Source: Bacteroidota bacterium (GTDB lineage: Bacteria; Bacteroidota; Bacteroidia; Chitinophagales; Chitinophagaceae). Taken from it: DNA of 64,000 bases. The notes below the pieces were generated by a model that had not been told where the DNA came from, did not search any database, and worked only from the letters and a program-made list of their open reading frames with translations. This document shows positions 61,280 to 64,000 of the stretch, in pieces. The stretch lies in the NCBI GenBank assembly GCA_023428755.1, contig JAEYWX010000022.1, forward strand, positions 86,229 to 150,228. Reading direction: 5' to 3'. Each line of letters starts with the position of its first letter. Within the stretch, counting starts at the first letter, position 1. The position numbers and the translations under genes were made by a program.

Positions 61280-61328
61280 GTGAGTTGTGAGTTGTAAGTC
61301 GTGAGCCGTCAGCCGTTAGTCGTGAGTG
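61280..61328 (+). repeat. Seven in-phase GTnAGYY heptamers
   Basis: The 49 bases divide exactly into GTGAGTT, GTGAGTT, GTAAGTC, GTGAGCC, GTCAGCC, GTTAGTC, GTGAGTG, starting 3 bases after the DUF2071 stop. Confidence 0.85.
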
Positions 61329-61343
61329 CCCATCATCGCAAGC

Positions 61344-61446
61344 TCTGGTGGACTGTCGTCCATCGACTGTCGTCTGGTGGCTTTCCACCATCAACTATGA
61401 ACCATGAGCTATGAACATCTGGTGGACTGTCGTCTATCGACTGTCG
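61344..61446. repeat. Duplicated 29-base sequence
   Basis: 61344-61372 and 61418-61446 are identical except at one position (TCTGGTGGACTGTCGTC then C or T then ATCGACTGTCG). CCACCA (61385-61390) between them complements CTGGTGG arms, so hairpins can form. No coding frame is evident. Confidence 0.8.
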
Positions 61447-61457
61447 ACCTCTTCCCC

Positions 61458-62027
61458 TCACAAATACGGATGTTTAAACTGCGGATATTTTTTCTTTCGC
61501 TCATTTAATTCCTGCAGGTATTGTTCCATGCCCGATGGATCGTAGATATTATCCTTTGCAAAAAACAATTGCCCTTCGTGGTATTTGAACACACACCAGT
61601 TGCATGATGGATCAAACACCATTGTATCGCCGGTGAGGAAAAGATCAAATGCATATTTGATGAGCATTTTCCATGTCATGAGCAAGGGCTCACAATCGCC
61701 CAATACAAATACTTCCTGGCGGAAGGGAATGCACCGTTGGTACAACCATTTTTTCAGCAGCGGCGCATTTTCCTGCACATCTACCACATGTTCATATTGC
61801 TCCACCTGTTTAAAAATACCTCTTGAAAAAGGAGCCCAGCCACCATCGGAGATCAACTGTGCATTGTCAACAAATGCAAGCAGAAATTTTTCGGCCGTTT
61901 TATCCAGGAAAAAGATCTGCGCTTTATGTGTTTCGGGTAAGGCATCAAAATCGGCAGCGGTGCCAAACACCGTTGGTTGATCGGGACGGGGGATGCTGTA
62001 GTTTTTTATATTGCTGAAATCGATCAA
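61458..62027 (-). CDS. Hypothetical cytoplasmic protein
   Basis: Not recognised. The 189-residue protein lacks a signal peptide or membrane segment and is rich in aromatic and acidic residues, for example DGGWAPFSRGIFKQVEQYEHV and DTMVFDPSCNWCVFKYHEGQLFF. A pair of cysteines (CNWC) and a further Cys in VLGDCEPLL could bind metal, but no known motif results. It begins at ATG 62027 (MIDFSNIKNYSIPRPD). Base composition and codon choice look like the rest of the chromosome, so it is probably a genuine resident gene. It is isolated between repeat-filled gaps. Confidence 0.7.
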   Translation of the reverse strand: MIDFSNIKNYSIPRPDQPTVFGTAADFDALPETHKAQIFFLDKTAEKFLLAFVDNAQLISDGGWAPFSRGIFKQVEQYEHVVDVQENAPLLKKWLYQRCIPFRQEVFVLGDCEPLLMTWKMLIKYAFDLFLTGDTMVFDPSCNWCVFKYHEGQLFFAKDNIYDPSGMEQYLQELNERKKKYPQFKHPYL

Positions 62028-62081
62028 GATGATTGTTTGTTTATTCCGGTGAAATTACGGAAAGATCAGTTGCAGGAAATG

Positions 62082-62116
62082 GTTAGTAGTTAATCGTTAG
62101 AGGTGAGTTGTGAGAA
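62082..62116 (+). repeat. Five in-phase GTKAGNN heptamers
   Basis: GTTAGTA, GTTAATC, GTTAGAG, GTGAGTT, GTGAGAA. Same periodicity and GTnAG core as at 61280-61328, in the gap upstream of the hypothetical gene. Confidence 0.75.
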
Positions 62117-62234
62117 GTGCCCGGCATATAAAGTTATGAAGGTTTGTCGTCTGTGGTTTGCGTGTCCGGCAACGATTCCCGATAAATACTGATGAAGTGC
62201 TGAAACCAAAACAATAATCCCATACTCCATAGCA

Positions 62235-62263
62235 TTGCTTTCAGGCAGATTTTTATACATTTG
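62235..62263 (+). promoter_or_regulatory. Promoter of the small lipoprotein gene
   Basis: TTG at 62235-62237, an 18-base spacer and TACATTTG at 62256-62263, an exact -7 match, 12 bases before ATG 62276. Confidence 0.65.
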
Positions 62264-62275
62264 AATTCAATTTTT

Positions 62276-62737
62276 ATGCTAATGAAAAATACTGTCAGCA
62301 TCTGCACAACCTTTGTGTGTCTTATTGGTTTCACAATGTTTTCAATGATGTCTTGTAAGAAAGATCCGGATCGAAAACTCACGGGCACATACATTGGAAC
62401 AATTACGTATAACTACTTCGAACCTCGAAATCCATCTCCAGTTGTTGATACAGTTTATAAAAACGTTACCATTCTAGTTTCAGAAGGATCGGAAAGCAGC
62501 CGTAAGACAACGAGGTTGGAACTGGTTTTCAACGACGACAATATTTACACTTCGTATAGTGAGAATCTGAATGTTGAAAACGGGGTCATTAAAGATACCT
62601 ATACCAACAGAGGTGCAGTGGGTACGTTATACCGCTGGAATGGAACTATTGAATCGGGAGTAATGAACCTGACGCATCGGGTTGAACAGTACAATGGCAG
62701 TTTGCATGAATATAAGATCGAAGGATTCAGGTTGTGA
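62276..62737 (+). CDS. Small lipoprotein of unknown function
   Basis: A 153-residue protein with a lipoprotein signal: a hydrophobic stretch (VSICTTFVCLIGFTMFSMMS) ending at the lipid-modified Cys of SCKKDPDR. The mature part is beta-rich and polar (LTGTYIGTITYNYFEPRN, TTRLELVFNDDNIYTSY, GTLYRWNGTIESGVMNLTHR), like many small lipocalin-like Bacteroidota lipoproteins, but no family is claimed. Start ATG 62276 or 62282. A promoter lies 12 bases upstream and a terminator about 175 bases downstream. Confidence 0.72.
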   Translation: MLMKNTVSICTTFVCLIGFTMFSMMSCKKDPDRKLTGTYIGTITYNYFEPRNPSPVVDTVYKNVTILVSEGSESSRKTTRLELVFNDDNIYTSYSENLNVENGVIKDTYTNRGAVGTLYRWNGTIESGVMNLTHRVEQYNGSLHEYKIEGFRL

Positions 62738-63079
62738 ACTTAATTGCTTTCTTACAAGACCAATCTTTTTCATGCCGGTCTGTTGCTATCAACCATCGTA
62801 CATGTTACAGGTAACAAACCAACGTCGAGTTCTTTGCGGGAGACTTGGCTGAGAATAAACGAGAATGTGTTAACCTGTGTGCAAACGTTTCCTAAACGCT
62901 TGCACACGGATGCGAAAAGTTGTATTGGCGTAACGGTACAACTTTCGTTTTTTATACAAGTTCTTCATTTTCAGGCATAGGTTTTTAAAGAAAGTTTCGT
63001 ATAATAGCACAAATACAAGCGTTGTGCGTCAGCAGAGCATACACCAAAAGATTAACCAATTGACTTTAAAATACCTCAC
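62738..63079. other. 342-base gene-free region with hairpins and a cassette boundary motif
   Basis: No convincing gene. It holds a 14-bp imperfect palindrome (62877-62890 with 62894-62907, one mismatch, 3-base loop), a terminator-like hairpin (62913-62953), and near its right end a small hairpin GCACAA/TTGTGC (63007-63012 with 63022-63027) that includes CGTTGTGCGT (63020-63029). Confidence 0.6.
62913..62953 (+). terminator. Terminator downstream of the small lipoprotein
   Basis: AAAGTTGTA (62916-62924) pairs with TACAACTTT (62937-62945), extended by CG/CG across a bulged A, and is followed by a run of six or seven T. Confidence 0.7.
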
Positions 63080-63670
63080 ATGAAAAAAGTACTTCTTGCA
63101 CTCTTGGAAATCATCTTTATTTCTAATCTTTCGCTTGCACAGACAAATTCAGACACTTCCCGACACTTAAGTTTTAAGGGTGTACCGCTTGACGGAAAGC
63201 TTGACCAGTTTGTTTTAAAAATGAAGCAGAATGGATTTAGGCACATCAGCACTAACGACGGAATAGCTATGCTGCAAGGCGACTTTGCCGGGTATAAAGA
63301 TTGCTATGTGGGTGTTTCTACCTTAAAACAAAAAGACTTAGTTCATAAAATTGGTGTCATTTTTCCTGATAGAGATACTTGGTCAGCACTTTCAGGCAAT
63401 TACTATGACCTCAAACAAATGCTAACTGAAAAGTATGGAAAGCCTTCGGAAGAAGTTGAGAAATTTGAAGGTCAACCGAGAGATGACAATTCTAGAATGC
63501 ACGAAGTGAAATTCGACAACTGCAAATATTTTTCAACTTGGACAACCGACAAAGGGGACATTCAACTTTCTATTGACCATAATAGCGTATTAAGTTGTTT
63601 TGTCAAGTTAGTTTACTTCGACAAAATCAACAGTGACACAATAAAGAAGCAAGCAATAGACGATTTATAA
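63080..63670 (+). CDS. Small exported protein carried in a cassette-like unit
   Basis: Not recognised. The 196-residue protein has a signal peptide (MKKVLLALLEIIFISNLSLAQ) and a mature part with FKGVPLDGKLDQFVLKMKQNGF, CYVGVSTLKQKDLVHKIGVIF, YYDLKQMLTEKYGKPSEEVE and KYFSTWTTDKGDIQLSID, reminiscent of small Bacteroidota secreted proteins with an alpha-beta fold. There are only two cysteines in the mid-region and no enzyme motif. Its DNA is A-rich compared with the core genes. It lies between two CGTTGTGCGT motifs (63020-63029 and 63874-63883) 854 bases apart, and its stop is followed at once by the left arm of a long palindrome, so it is probably mobile as a cassette. Confidence 0.72.
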   Translation: MKKVLLALLEIIFISNLSLAQTNSDTSRHLSFKGVPLDGKLDQFVLKMKQNGFRHISTNDGIAMLQGDFAGYKDCYVGVSTLKQKDLVHKIGVIFPDRDTWSALSGNYYDLKQMLTEKYGKPSEEVEKFEGQPRDDNSRMHEVKFDNCKYFSTWTTDKGDIQLSIDHNSVLSCFVKLVYFDKINSDTIKKQAIDDL

Positions 63671-63676
63671 TGCCGA

Positions 63677-63883
63677 ACGCACAACAAGGGGTTTGGCAAA
63701 ATGCGGGCTGACGGTACTTTTTCTTCAACTGCAGTTTTTCAATTTAGCATTGGCACCAGCTTGATGGAACGCTATTGAACAGAAATCTATAACTTGAACA
63801 ATAAAACATTAATCAACTTCAGTAAGCCAGGCAAGACGGAACGCAGATGTCCCGCACTTCGCCAAGCCCTGAACGTTGTGCGT
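63677..63883 (+). repeat. attC-like long imperfect palindrome
   Basis: Outer arms ACGCACAAC (63677-63685) and GTTGTGCGT (63875-63883) are perfect complements. Inner arms 63689-63707 (GGGTTTGGCAAAATGCGGG) and 63851-63869 pair at 16 of 19 positions. The spacers between outer and inner arms are 3 and 5 bases, an asymmetry that would leave unpaired bases, and the loop is 143 bases. This resembles a large integron attC site, but the canonical GTTRRRY core is not matched (GTTGTGC). Confidence 0.7.
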
Positions 63884-63910
63884 AAGCTTAAATGACACAC
63901 CCTAATAATC

Positions 63911-64000
63911 ATGGCGACTACATTATTTGTTGACACAATCGTTCCATTCGGTTTGGGTGGCTACACGAAAGACATTAAAAAAGCAGAGTACGCACTTGCT
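63911..64000 (+). CDS. Partial gene running off the right edge
   Basis: ATG 63911 opens a frame of 30 codons that stays open to the last base (starts MATTLFVDTIVPFGLGGY). It begins 27 bases after the palindrome, in the position expected of the next cassette gene. No family can be named from 30 residues. Confidence 0.5.
   Translation, partial: MATTLFVDTIVPFGLGGYTKDIKKAEYALA

Noticed and set aside
62744..62980. 78-codon reading frame after the lipoprotein
   Set aside because: It runs through a palindrome and a terminator hairpin, has no recognisable domain and no promoter.
63677..63883. Canonical integron attC site
   Set aside because: The general layout fits, but the GTTRRRY/RYYYAAC cores are not matched, the site is longer than usual, and no integrase is visible, so it is only called attC-like.

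Overview
The window looks like the chromosome of a Bacteroidota bacterium, most likely a member of or close to the Chitinophagaceae; the genus cannot be read from the sequence. The evidence is a SusC/SusD pair, an Oar-type TonB receptor, a GLPGLI-family protein beside an outer-membrane beta-barrel, signal peptides ending in FAQ or FSQ, the near absence of Shine-Dalgarno sequences, and promoters matching TTG-N18-22-TAnnTTTG, best seen in front of a tRNA-Ser(UGA) gene and ribBA.

Layout. 1-2020: the 3' part of mutS2 (without an Smr domain) and tRNA-Ser. 2131-22647: a carbohydrate-storage region with malQ (GH77), a ROK kinase with an FHS sugar permease, glgA, glgC, a sugar/maltose-type MFS carrier, a secreted GH13 amylase and glgB. 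It is interrupted by a dipeptide epimerase, a Uma2 nuclease-fold gene, an MDR oxidoreductase and a beta-barrel/GLPGLI pair. 22749-23783: a TPR protein. 23903-29777: a compact set of a class I glutamine amidotransferase, two ATP-grasp proteins, a YbdK/GCS2-type carboxylate-amine ligase, a second Uma2 protein and an esterase. This amidoligase set probably makes an unidentified amide-linked small molecule and is the best candidate here for an uncharacterised pathway. 29880-46969: Oar-like receptor, ribBA, tamB-like, bestrophin, a small porin, an alpha-oxoamine-synthase-like enzyme with a DinB-fold protein, gamma-glutamyltransferase and an M14 peptidase. 47028-55127: an MG2-like protein and a SusC-SusD-DUF4397 uptake unit. 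55383-61277: CDF transporter, serine hydrolase, serA, NDH-2 and DUF2071. 61278-64000: repeat-rich accessory DNA with small unknown genes. It ends in a cassette-like unit in which a small secreted-protein gene is bounded by CGTTGTGCGT motifs and followed by a long imperfect palindrome resembling an enlarged attC site.

How the genes work together. The sugar genes cover import (two MFS carriers), phosphorylation (ROK kinase), glycogen synthesis (GlgC, GlgA, GlgB) and alpha-glucan remodelling (MalQ, amylase). The amidoligase set has divergent ends, and two of its genes have a -7 element only 5 bases before the ATG, which suggests very short or absent leaders. Several intergenic gaps carry degenerate 7-base periodic repeats or hairpins built from a shared arm sequence, probably genome-wide repeat families.
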